NCBI RefSeq assembly: GCF_002209555.1
Contig: NZ_NJIF01000001.1
Span: 372,001-436,000 of the forward strand
Length of the DNA: 64,000 nucleotides
Direction: 5' to 3'
From: Achromobacter insolitus
Lineage (GTDB): Bacteria > Pseudomonadota > Gammaproteobacteria > Burkholderiales > Burkholderiaceae_B
Part shown: in pieces, positions 18,191 through 25,969 of the stretch
Numbering within the stretch: position 1 is the stretch's first letter
How the letters are laid out: every line of letters begins with the position of its first letter
Position numbers and translations under genes: made by a program
Notes under the pieces: generated by a model
Databases searched by the model: none
What the model was told of the DNA's origin: nothing
The model's input: only the letters and a program-made list of their open reading frames with translations

Positions 18191-19012
18191 TCAGCCGGAT
18201 TGCAGCGCGGCAAGTTCGGCATCGTCGAATCCGGCGGCGCGGCGCGCCTCCAGGTTGAAGGGACCGCGCAGGCGCGGGGCATCGTGGCGCTGTGCCAGTT
18301 CGGCATAGCAGGCGACGGGATCCTTGCCCGCCAGCGCGCACAGGTGCTTGTACCAATGGTTGCCGATAGCCACGTGACCGATTTCGTCGGCCAGGATGAT
18401 GTCGACGATAGCCGCGCTTTCCCTGTCTCCTGCCCCGGCCAGCTTGGCGCGAATCATGGGGGAAGCGTCCAGGCCGCGCGCCTCCAGCGTGCGCGGCACC
18501 AGGGCCAGGCGGGCCAGCAGATCTTCCTGCGTGCGTTGCGCCATGTCCCACAAGCTGTCGTGGGCGGGAAAGTCGCCATAGGCGTGCCCCATGGCGGCCA
18601 GGCGCTGCCTGAGCAGATCGAAGTGATAGGCCTCTTCGCGCGCCACCCGTAGCCAATCGCGATAGAACGCTTCCGGCATGCCGGCAAAGCGCCACATGAT
18701 GTCCAGCGCCAGGTTGATGGCATTGAATTCGATATGCGCCAGGGCGTGCAGCAGGGCCGCGCGCCCTTGCGGCGTGGCCATTGAGCGATGCTTGACCTGG
18801 GCGGGAGGCACCAGTTGCGGCAGCGAAGGACGGCCGGGCAGTCCCGCAACAGGCGCGTACACCCGCTCGCAATCCAGCGCGGCCTCATCCGAAATGGCGC
18901 GCACCGCCGCCAGCTTGTCCTGCCATGCCGTGGCAGCCAAGGCTGCCAGCGCCTGCCCCCGCAGGCAGTCCAGGCCGTGCCCGAACGCGGCGGGCGTCGT
19001 AGTGCTGTCCAT
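18191..19012 (-). CDS. DUF455 family ferritin-like protein
   Basis: The 273-residue protein is predicted to be all-alpha and matches DUF455 (PF04305). Candidate di-metal ligands in ferritin-like spacing are visible: AHIEFNAI near residue 90, EEAYHF near 124 and DEIGHVAIGNHW near 210. This resembles the E, ExxH, E, ExxH pattern of di-iron carboxylate proteins. Its reaction is not known. I placed the start at the ATG at 19012. The frame continues upstream, but it would run into the divergent gene that starts at 19111. It heads a four-gene minus-strand run with the transglycosylase, the YidB-like gene and the DUF4434 gene. Confidence 0.85.
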   Translation of the reverse strand: MDSTTTPAAFGHGLDCLRGQALAALAATAWQDKLAAVRAISDEAALDCERVYAPVAGLPGRPSLPQLVPPAQVKHRSMATPQGRAALLHALAHIEFNAINLALDIMWRFAGMPEAFYRDWLRVAREEAYHFDLLRQRLAAMGHAYGDFPAHDSLWDMAQRTQEDLLARLALVPRTLEARGLDASPMIRAKLAGAGDRESAAIVDIILADEIGHVAIGNHWYKHLCALAGKDPVACYAELAQRHDAPRLRGPFNLEARRAAGFDDAELAALQSG

Positions 19013-19110
19013 ACTCTCTCTGTGCCGGGCGGCCTCAAGCTGCCCCGAAATCCCGTGAAAGCGCCGGGGCCGCAGGCCTCGCGCATACACGGAGACTTTA
19101 TCATTCACCC

Positions 19111-20247
19111 ATGGATTCCCTGCGCTTGACCATAGAGACCGACCTGTCCCGCATCGACGCCCAGCAGTGGGACGCGCTGGCGGGCGAGCAGCCCTTCCTG
19201 CGCCATGCGTTCCTGTGCGCGCTGCATGAAACCGGCTGCGCCGCGCCAGGCACCGGCTGGGCGCCGCATTATCTTGCGCTGTGGCGAGACGATGCGCTGG
19301 CTGCCGCCGCCCCGCTCTACCTGAAGTCGCACTCGCGCGGTGAGTATGTTTTCGACTACGCGTGGGCCGACGCCTTCCAGCGCCACGGCTTGCGCTACTA
19401 CCCCAAGCTGCTGTCCGCGATTCCATTCACCCCGGTGACCGGCCCCCGGCTGCTGGCGCGCAACGACGAGGACCGCGACACCCTGGTGCGCGGGCTGATC
19501 GCCTTTGCCGAAGAGATCAAGGTTTCTTCGCTGCATCTGCTGTTTCCCGCGGATGCGGACGTGCGCGCGCTGCGCGAAGCCGGGTTCATGATCCGCGAAA
19601 GCGTGCAGTTCCACTGGACCAATCCCGGCTACGCGGACTTCGACGCGTTCCTGGCCGCGATGAGCCATGACAAGCGCAAGAAAATCCGCCAGGACCGCAA
19701 GAAGGTGGCCGCCGCCGGGCTGTCCTACCGCTGGCTGCGTGGCGCCGAAATCGGCGCGGCCGAACTGGACTTCTTCTATGAATGCTATTGCCGCACCTAC
19801 TTCAGCCATGGCAATCCGCCCTACCTGAACCAGGAGTTCTTCCGCCGCGCGCATCGCGCACTTGCGGACGCTTTCGTGTTGATCCTGGCGCAGCGCGACG
19901 GCCAACCGGTGGCGGCCGCGCTGAACCTTGCAGGCGGCGACGCGCTTTACGGGCGCTACTGGGGCGCGACCGAGTACGTGCCCGGCCTGCACTTCGAGAC
20001 CTGCTACATGCAGTCCATCGCCTATTGCATCGCCCATGGCATCGCGCGCTTCGAAGGCGGCGCGCAAGGCGAACATAAGATGGCGCGCGGGCTGCTGCCC
20101 ACGCCCACGTGGTCCGCGCACTGGGTCGCGCACCCGGGGTTTGCGGACGCGATCCAGAACTTCCTGGACGAAGAAACCGCGGCGGTGACGGACTATCTGG
20201 GAGAGCTGGAAACGCACTCTCCGTTCAAGCGGCCGCGGGAAGACTGA
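19111..20247 (+). CDS. FemAB-like GNAT acyltransferase (COG3146)
   Basis: The 378-residue protein has the hallmarks of the FemAB_like (PF04339) family: SLSRIDAQQWDAL-like residues at the start, PFLRHAFLCALHETG near residue 30, KSHSRGEYVFDYAWADA near 75, MSHDKRKKIRQDRKKV near 190 and RYWGATEYVPGLHFETCYM near 290. The C-terminal FEGGAQGEHKMARGLLPT is also characteristic. Related Fem proteins add amino acids to peptidoglycan cross-bridges, but the substrate of this Gram-negative subfamily is not established. It is transcribed divergently from the DUF455 gene and converges with the DUF1854 gene, with 3 bp between their stops. Confidence 0.87.
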   Translation: MDSLRLTIETDLSRIDAQQWDALAGEQPFLRHAFLCALHETGCAAPGTGWAPHYLALWRDDALAAAAPLYLKSHSRGEYVFDYAWADAFQRHGLRYYPKLLSAIPFTPVTGPRLLARNDEDRDTLVRGLIAFAEEIKVSSLHLLFPADADVRALREAGFMIRESVQFHWTNPGYADFDAFLAAMSHDKRKKIRQDRKKVAAAGLSYRWLRGAEIGAAELDFFYECYCRTYFSHGNPPYLNQEFFRRAHRALADAFVLILAQRDGQPVAAALNLAGGDALYGRYWGATEYVPGLHFETCYMQSIAYCIAHGIARFEGGAQGEHKMARGLLPTPTWSAHWVAHPGFADAIQNFLDEETAAVTDYLGELETHSPFKRPRED

Positions 20248-20250
20248 GGC

Positions 20251-20721
20251 CTACAGGAAACGGTCCAGCAGCTTGCGGCTGTGCTTGTCCAGCGCCTGGA
20301 TGTTGCGCACCAGATAGAAGATGCCGTGGCTGTCGGCGATCAGCAGGGTCTGCGGACTCAGCCGCCGTATGTCTTCTTCGCCCCGCAGCGTAAACGACGT
20401 CGGGCCGCGATCGGTATCGACCTGCCAGGTGCTGGGGGTGGCAAACGTGGACACGCTGGCCAGCTTGCGGATCTCGGGCATGAATTCCCGGCTCGCCAGC
20501 TCTTCTTCGATCAAGGCGCGCTGCGGGGCGGGCACGTCGGACAGGTGTTCGATCCAGAGCAATTCGTGCCCGTCCACGGTCACGAGCGACAGGCCACGAT
20601 CCGCCTCGCTGATCGGAAACGCGCGAACGGGCAACACGCCTTCGTGCATCTCGCCATCGGCGGACTGGAACTCCAGACGTCCGAAGGCATTGCGGCGCAA
20701 CTGAAAAGACGGCAAGGTCAT
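20251..20721 (-). CDS. Cyanophycin-locus-associated DUF1854 protein
   Basis: This small soluble protein (156 residues) has no signal peptide or membrane helix. Its sequence (FGRLEFQSADGEMHEGVLPVRAFPISE near the start, LWIEHLSDVP in the middle, IADSHGIFYLVRNIQALD near the end) matches the DUF1854 family. That family typically occurs beside cyanophycin synthetases together with an ABC transporter. The gene lies 21 bp downstream of the ABC transporter and is almost certainly cotranscribed with it. The function is unknown; an accessory or regulatory subunit of the transporter is a plausible inference. Confidence 0.85.
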   Translation of the reverse strand: MTLPSFQLRRNAFGRLEFQSADGEMHEGVLPVRAFPISEADRGLSLVTVDGHELLWIEHLSDVPAPQRALIEEELASREFMPEIRKLASVSTFATPSTWQVDTDRGPTSFTLRGEEDIRRLSPQTLLIADSHGIFYLVRNIQALDKHSRKLLDRFL

Positions 20722-20742
20722 GACGATAATTCCGGTTCCGCG

Positions 20743-23028
20743 TCAGGCCACGGCGGCCATGTCTTCGCTGCCTGACGCTTGCGCGTCGGCCTCGGCCTGG
20801 CGCGCCTGCGCCTGGTACAGACGGTAGTAGGCGCCCTCCCGGGCCATCAGTTCTTCGTGCGGCCCCTGTTCCACGATCTGGCCGCGATCCAGCACCACCA
20901 GACGGTCGGCCTTGCGCAAGGTGCTCAGGCGGTGGGCGATGGCGATGGTAGTGCGGCCGCGAACCAGATTGTCGAGCGCCTTCTGGATTTCCTTTTCGGT
21001 GGTCGTATCCACCGACGAGGTCGCTTCGTCCAGGATCAGGATGCGCGGATCGATCAGCAATGCGCGCGCGATCGAGATACGCTGGCGCTCGCCGCCGGAC
21101 AGCGCCTGGCCGCGTTCGCCGACCAGCGAGTCGTAGCCGTGCGGCAGCCGCAGGATGAATTCGTGCGCGTGCGCGGCGCGTGCGGCGGCTACGATCTCAT
21201 CCCGGGTGGCGTCCGGCTTGCCATAGGCGATGTTTTCGGCAATGGTGCCGAAGAACAGGAACGGCTCCTGCAGCACCAACCCGATGTTGCGCCGGTAGTC
21301 CGCCACGCGCACCGAACGGATGTCGGCGCCGTCCACCAGCACCGCGCCTTCGGACACATCATAGAAGCGGCAGATCAGGTTGATCAGCGTGCTCTTGCCC
21401 GAGCCGCTGTGCCCCACCAGGCCGATCATTTCGCCAGGGGCAATGTTCAGGTTCAGCCCGCGGATGACTTGGCGGTTGCCATAGCGAAAGCCCACGTCGC
21501 GCAATTCGATGCGGCCGTTGATGTGCGGCAGTTTGGCCGGATTCTGCGGTTCCGGCACGCTGGAAACGTGGTCCAGGATGTCGAAAATGCGCTTGGCGCC
21601 GGCCGCGGCCTTTTGCGTCACCGAAACAATACGGCTCATCGAATCCAGGCGCATGTAGAACCGCCCGATATAGGCCAGGAAAGCGGCCAGCACACCGACG
21701 GTGATTTGTTTTTGGGACACCTGCCAGATGCCGAAAATCCACACCACCAGCAGCCCCACTTCGGTGAGCAGCGTGACCGTGGGCGAGAACAGCGACCAGG
21801 TGGTGTTCACACGGTCGTTGACTTCCAGGTTGCGATTATTGGCTTCGCGAAAGCGCGCGACTTCGCGCTTTTCCTGGGCGAAAGCCTTGACCACGCGGAT
21901 GCCCGGTATGGTGTCGGCCAGCACGTTGGTGATTTCCGACCAGATGCGATCGACCTTTTCAAAGCCGTGGCGCAGACGGTCGCGCACCGCGTGGATCATC
22001 CAGATAATGAAGGGCAGCGGCACCAGCGTGACCAGCGCCAGCCACGGATTGATGGACACCAGGATGACCGCGGTCATGCAGATCATCAGGATATCGGTTG
22101 CAAAGTCCAGCAGATGCAGCGACAGAAACACGCAAATGCGGTCGGTTTCGCTACCGATGCGCGAGATCAGATCGCCCGTGCGCTTGCCGCCGAAATACTC
22201 CAGGGACAACTGCTGCAAGTGCTCATACGTGGTGGTGCGCAGGTCTGCGCCGATGCGTTCGCTGACCCATGCCAGGATGTAGGTCCTGGCCCAGCCCAGG
22301 CCCCAGGCCAGGAAGGCCGAGGCCAGCAGCCCGCCCAGGTAAAGACGCACTTTGTCGTAATCGATGGGCGCGCCGTTCTGGAACGGAATCAGCACGTCGT
22401 CCATCAGCGGCATGGTCAGGTACGGCGGCACCAGCGTCGCGGCAGTGCCCAGCAGCGTCAATATGAAACCCGCCAATAGCGGGCCGCGGTAAGGCCGGGC
22501 AAAGCGCCACAGGCGCAGCAGCGCCCAGGTGGAGGACGGCGCCGCCTGTTCCTGGTTGCAGCTTGGGCACTCTTCCTCACCTGCCGGTATGACGTTATTA
22601 CAGATGGTGCAGGTGCGCTCTGCCGGCTCCTCCGCCTGATGACCGGACAGACGGATCGCCTGCTGGGTCTCGAACTGCGCCAGCAAGCGCAGCGCGGCCG
22701 GGTTGCGGGCCAGCGTGAAACGCCACACGCCCAGGCGGGAACTGTCGTCGTGCAATTCCAGCACCGCGGCGCCGGCATGGTCGGTCAGGCTGAGTTTTAA
22801 TTGGGGGCCATATGCCCAGGAATCCCAGCCCGCCTCGTCGGGCTGGCGGGCCAGCAGCCGGCGGTCGGTAGCGGCGATCAGCCCCGGCCGGAACTTCAAG
22901 CGCTGGTCCAGGTCTATCTCGACCCAGGCCAATAAGGTTTCGCCATCCGCCAGTTCGGCGCGGATTTCATCCCGCCAGCGGGCAGGAAAGGCTTCGGCAA
23001 GGCCGGAAAGCAGGTTTGGTTTTTTCAT
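20743..23028 (-). CDS. Cyanophycin-locus-associated ABC transporter (fused permease-ATPase)
   Basis: This is a 761-residue half-transporter with an unusual N-terminal extension. Residues ~1-130 form a soluble domain (LLAWVEIDLDQRLKF, LIAATDRRLL) resembling PH-like modules. A zinc-ribbon motif follows near residues 138-156 (CTICNN ... CPSC). A six-helix exporter-type membrane domain covers ~170-480. The ATPase domain has Walker A GHSGSGKST, signature LSGGERQRIS, Walker B ILILDEATSSVD and H-loop IAHRLST. It would act as a homodimer in the inner membrane. The substrate is unknown; the link to cyanophycin comes from genomic context and the DUF1854 partner. The ATG at 23028 has no strong Shine-Dalgarno; an in-frame TTG at 23082 is possible. 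The gene is divergent from the first synthetase. Confidence 0.88.
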   Translation of the reverse strand: MKKPNLLSGLAEAFPARWRDEIRAELADGETLLAWVEIDLDQRLKFRPGLIAATDRRLLARQPDEAGWDSWAYGPQLKLSLTDHAGAAVLELHDDSSRLGVWRFTLARNPAALRLLAQFETQQAIRLSGHQAEEPAERTCTICNNVIPAGEEECPSCNQEQAAPSSTWALLRLWRFARPYRGPLLAGFILTLLGTAATLVPPYLTMPLMDDVLIPFQNGAPIDYDKVRLYLGGLLASAFLAWGLGWARTYILAWVSERIGADLRTTTYEHLQQLSLEYFGGKRTGDLISRIGSETDRICVFLSLHLLDFATDILMICMTAVILVSINPWLALVTLVPLPFIIWMIHAVRDRLRHGFEKVDRIWSEITNVLADTIPGIRVVKAFAQEKREVARFREANNRNLEVNDRVNTTWSLFSPTVTLLTEVGLLVVWIFGIWQVSQKQITVGVLAAFLAYIGRFYMRLDSMSRIVSVTQKAAAGAKRIFDILDHVSSVPEPQNPAKLPHINGRIELRDVGFRYGNRQVIRGLNLNIAPGEMIGLVGHSGSGKSTLINLICRFYDVSEGAVLVDGADIRSVRVADYRRNIGLVLQEPFLFFGTIAENIAYGKPDATRDEIVAAARAAHAHEFILRLPHGYDSLVGERGQALSGGERQRISIARALLIDPRILILDEATSSVDTTTEKEIQKALDNLVRGRTTIAIAHRLSTLRKADRLVVLDRGQIVEQGPHEELMAREGAYYRLYQAQARQAEADAQASGSEDMAAVA

Positions 23029-23290
23029 TGGAACGCATACCGGGCCAGGACTCTGCCCTACTAGGCGGCAACCGGTTCGCAACCTCAGGCGGCGGCAAAC
23101 GTGTCCCTTCCTTACAACACAACGAGTTCACGCCTTGAAGGCGTCGTATAGTATCAGCCGATTTTTCTAATTAGGAATATCTGGGATCCCCCACTCGTTG
23201 GCATTATTCTAAAGGCGCAACCCCAATAAATTCGCGGTCTTGCATAGGGGCGTCCGCGCGTGCCAACCTGCTTCTCTCGTAAATTAAAAC
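23029..23290. promoter_or_regulatory. Divergent intergenic region between ABC transporter and cyanophycin synthetases
   Basis: These 262 bp separate two divergently read units and must hold both promoters. The stretch 23155-23245 is clearly richer in A/T than the surroundings, which fits promoter location. I could not assign convincing -35/-10 pairs, nor a credible sigma-54 site, although nitrogen control would be plausible for a nitrogen store. Confidence 0.5.
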
Positions 23291-25906
23291 ATGAAAAAGA
23301 AAGACATTGAATTTCTCGATGTCGTGGCTTTGCGCGGCCCGAACATTTGGACGTACCGTCCGGTACTTGAAGCGTGGGTGGATATCGGCGAGCTGGAGGA
23401 TTACCCCTCCAATACCATTCCCGGCTTTTACGAGCGGCTGACCGAATGGCTGCCGACGTTGATCGAGCACCGCTGCAGCCCGGGGGTCCGGGGAGGCTTC
23501 CTGTCGCGCCTGAAGGAAGGCACGTGGCCCGGCCACATTCTTGAGCATGTCACCCTGGAATTGCAGAACCTGGCCGGCTTGCGCGGCGGTTTCGGCAAGG
23601 CCCGCGAAACCTCCACTCGCGGCGTCTACAAGGTGGTCGTGCGCGCCTGGCAGGAACAGGTCACGCGCACCGCCCTGAACGAAGCCCGCGACCTGGTCAT
23701 GGCCGCCATCGAAGACCGCCCCTTCGATGTGCCCGCTGCCATCTCGAAGCTGCGCGGCCTGATCGACAAGCATTGTCTCGGCCCCAGCACCGCCTGCATC
23801 GTGGATGCCGCCGACGACCGCGACATCCCCTACATCCGCCTGTTCGAAGGCAACCTCGTGCAGTTCGGCTACGGCTCGGCCCAGCGCCGCATCTGGACGG
23901 CGGAAACCGACCGCACCAGCGCAATCGCCGAAGGCATCTCGCGCGACAAGGACCTGACCAAGGAACTGCTTTCGACCTGCGGCGTGCCGGTGCCCGAAGG
24001 CCGCCTCGTGCGCAGCGAGGACGACGCCTGGGAAGCGGCCGAGGACATCGGCCTGCCGGTGGTAGTGAAGCCCTATGACGGCAACCATGGCCGCGGCGTA
24101 TTCACCAACCTGACGACCCGCGAGGAAGTGGTGTCGGCCTATCGCGTCGCGGTGGACGAAGGCAGCGGCGTGATCGTCGAACGCTTCGTGCTGGGCAACG
24201 AACATCGCCTGCTCGTCGTGGGCGATCGCATGGTGGCCGCCGCCGCCGGCGAACCCGCCTGGGTCACGGGCGATGGCAAATCCACGATCTCCGAACTCAT
24301 CGACAGCCAGATCAACACGGATCCCCGCCGCGGCCGCACCGAGAACCACCCGCTGAACCCGGTGCGCCTCGATTCCGCCGCGCGGCTCGAGATCGCGCGC
24401 CAAGGCCTGTCGGAAGACAGCGTGCCGCCCGAAGGCCAGCGCGTGCTGGTGCAACGCAGCGGCAACGTCGCCTTCGATGTCACCGACCGCGTGCACCCCA
24501 GCATCGCCGCGACCGTGACCCTGGCCGCGCGCATCGTGGGCCTGGACATCGCCGGCGTCGACCTGGTGGCCGAGGACATTTCGCGCCCGCTGGATGAACA
24601 ACGCGGCGCCATCGTCGAAGTCAATGCCGGCCCGGGTCTGCTGATGCACCTGAAGCCCGCCGACGGCACCCCGCGCCCGGTGGGCCGCGCCATCGTGGAC
24701 CATCTGTTCCCCGAGGGCGATGCGGGCCGCATTCCCATCGTGGGCGTAACGGGCACTAACGGCAAGACCGTGGTGGCGCGTCTGGTCGCCCGCCTGCTGA
24801 GCCTGTCGGGCAAGCGCACCGGCCTGGCTTGCAGCGAAGGCCTCTACCTGGACCGCCGCCTGGTCCAAAAAGGCGACCGCGCCGATTTCGCCTCCGGCAC
24901 GCGCCTGCTGATGAACCGCAACCTGGATGCCGCCGTCATCGAAAACGACAGCGGCGTGATCCTGGGCCAGGGCCTGGCCTACGACCGCTGCCAGGTGGGC
25001 GTGGTCACCAACATCGACGATGCCGACCATCTCGGCGACTTCGACATCAATGAAACGGAACGCATGTTCAACGTGTTCCGCACACAGGTGGACGTGGTAC
25101 TGCCCGGCGGCGCCGCCGTGCTGAACGCGCGCGATCCGCGCGTGGTGGAAATGGCGGAACTGTCCGACGGTTCGGTGATTTTCTTCGGCATCGATCCCGC
25201 GCTGCCAGCCATTGCCGCGCACTTGCAACAGGATGGCCGCGCCGTGTTCGTGCGCGACGGCAGCATCGTTCTTGCGCAAGGCAGCCGCCAGGAACGCCTG
25301 GCCGCCGTGGCCGCTATCCCGCTGACCCATGGCGGACGCGTGGCTTTCCAGGTCGAGAACGTGCTGGCCGCGGTGGGTGCGGCCTGGGCCCTGGATATTC
25401 CGGTTGAACTGATCCGCGCCGGCATCGAAACCTTCGACATCGACCAGGCCGACGCACCCTGGCAGTTCACGCTGTTCGAACGCAACGGCAGCACCGTGGT
25501 GGTCGACGACGTGCACAATGCCTCGGCGCTGCGCCCCCTCATCGCCGCCATCGAGCAGTTCCCCGCGACCACGCGCGCCGCCGTCTATTCGGCCGGCGCC
25601 GACCGCCGCGACGCGGACCTGATCGAACAGGGCAAGCTGCTGGGCGACGCCTTCGACCGCGTGGTGCTCTACGACGACCTGACCGTGCGTAGCAAACGCC
25701 CCGAAGGCCAGGCGCGCGCGCTGCTGCGGCAGGGCCTGGCGCAAGGCGCCCGCGTCAAGGACATCCAGGAAGAACCCGACCACGGCAAGGCCATCCAGAG
25801 CCAACTCGACGGCATCGCCGCGGGCGATTTCGTCCTGCTGCAATCGGACGAAGCCTTCTCCGGCCCCACCATCGACCTGGTCCGCCGCTGGATTCAGCAA
25901 TACTGA
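23291..25906 (+). CDS. Cyanophycin synthetase paralogue 1 (CphA'-like, degenerate Mur-ligase half)
   Basis: The 871-residue protein has the three-part layout of cyanophycin synthetase. The N domain (residues ~1-160) includes GHILEHVTLELQ, where H82-x-x-E85-H86 matches the putative metal/hydrolase motif of well-studied CphA1 enzymes. An ATP-grasp domain covers ~220-480 (VVVKPYDGNHGRG, IVEVNAGPG). A Mur-ligase-like domain follows, with P-loop GTNGKT at 488-493. The Mur half departs from the norm: the usual ETARGG is ENDSGV (551-556) and the usual DY-x-HNP is DDVHNAS (from 739). It may therefore be impaired in one of the two ligations. CphA normally adds Asp to the backbone and Arg to its side chain, using two ATP per dipeptide. 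The gene is followed after 63 bp by the second synthetase, in the same operon. No cyanophycinase gene is nearby. Confidence 0.9.
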   Translation: MKKKDIEFLDVVALRGPNIWTYRPVLEAWVDIGELEDYPSNTIPGFYERLTEWLPTLIEHRCSPGVRGGFLSRLKEGTWPGHILEHVTLELQNLAGLRGGFGKARETSTRGVYKVVVRAWQEQVTRTALNEARDLVMAAIEDRPFDVPAAISKLRGLIDKHCLGPSTACIVDAADDRDIPYIRLFEGNLVQFGYGSAQRRIWTAETDRTSAIAEGISRDKDLTKELLSTCGVPVPEGRLVRSEDDAWEAAEDIGLPVVVKPYDGNHGRGVFTNLTTREEVVSAYRVAVDEGSGVIVERFVLGNEHRLLVVGDRMVAAAAGEPAWVTGDGKSTISELIDSQINTDPRRGRTENHPLNPVRLDSAARLEIARQGLSEDSVPPEGQRVLVQRSGNVAFDVTDRVHPSIAATVTLAARIVGLDIAGVDLVAEDISRPLDEQRGAIVEVNAGPGLLMHLKPADGTPRPVGRAIVDHLFPEGDAGRIPIVGVTGTNGKTVVARLVARLLSLSGKRTGLACSEGLYLDRRLVQKGDRADFASGTRLLMNRNLDAAVIENDSGVILGQGLAYDRCQVGVVTNIDDADHLGDFDINETERMFNVFRTQVDVVLPGGAAVLNARDPRVVEMAELSDGSVIFFGIDPALPAIAAHLQQDGRAVFVRDGSIVLAQGSRQERLAAVAAIPLTHGGRVAFQVENVLAAVGAAWALDIPVELIRAGIETFDIDQADAPWQFTLFERNGSTVVVDDVHNASALRPLIAAIEQFPATTRAAVYSAGADRRDADLIEQGKLLGDAFDRVVLYDDLTVRSKRPEGQARALLRQGLAQGARVKDIQEEPDHGKAIQSQLDGIAAGDFVLLQSDEAFSGPTIDLVRRWIQQY

Positions 25907-25969
25907 CAATATCTGCGCGCGCCCTTGCCCGAGCGGCGGGCGCGCGTAAGCTAGACAGGAATACCTGCC

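Noticed and set aside
18191-19426. Long N-terminal extension of the DUF455 protein
   Set aside because: The extra ~138 residues are Arg-rich, low-complexity and overlap the divergent acyltransferase gene. The conserved protein starts at 19012.
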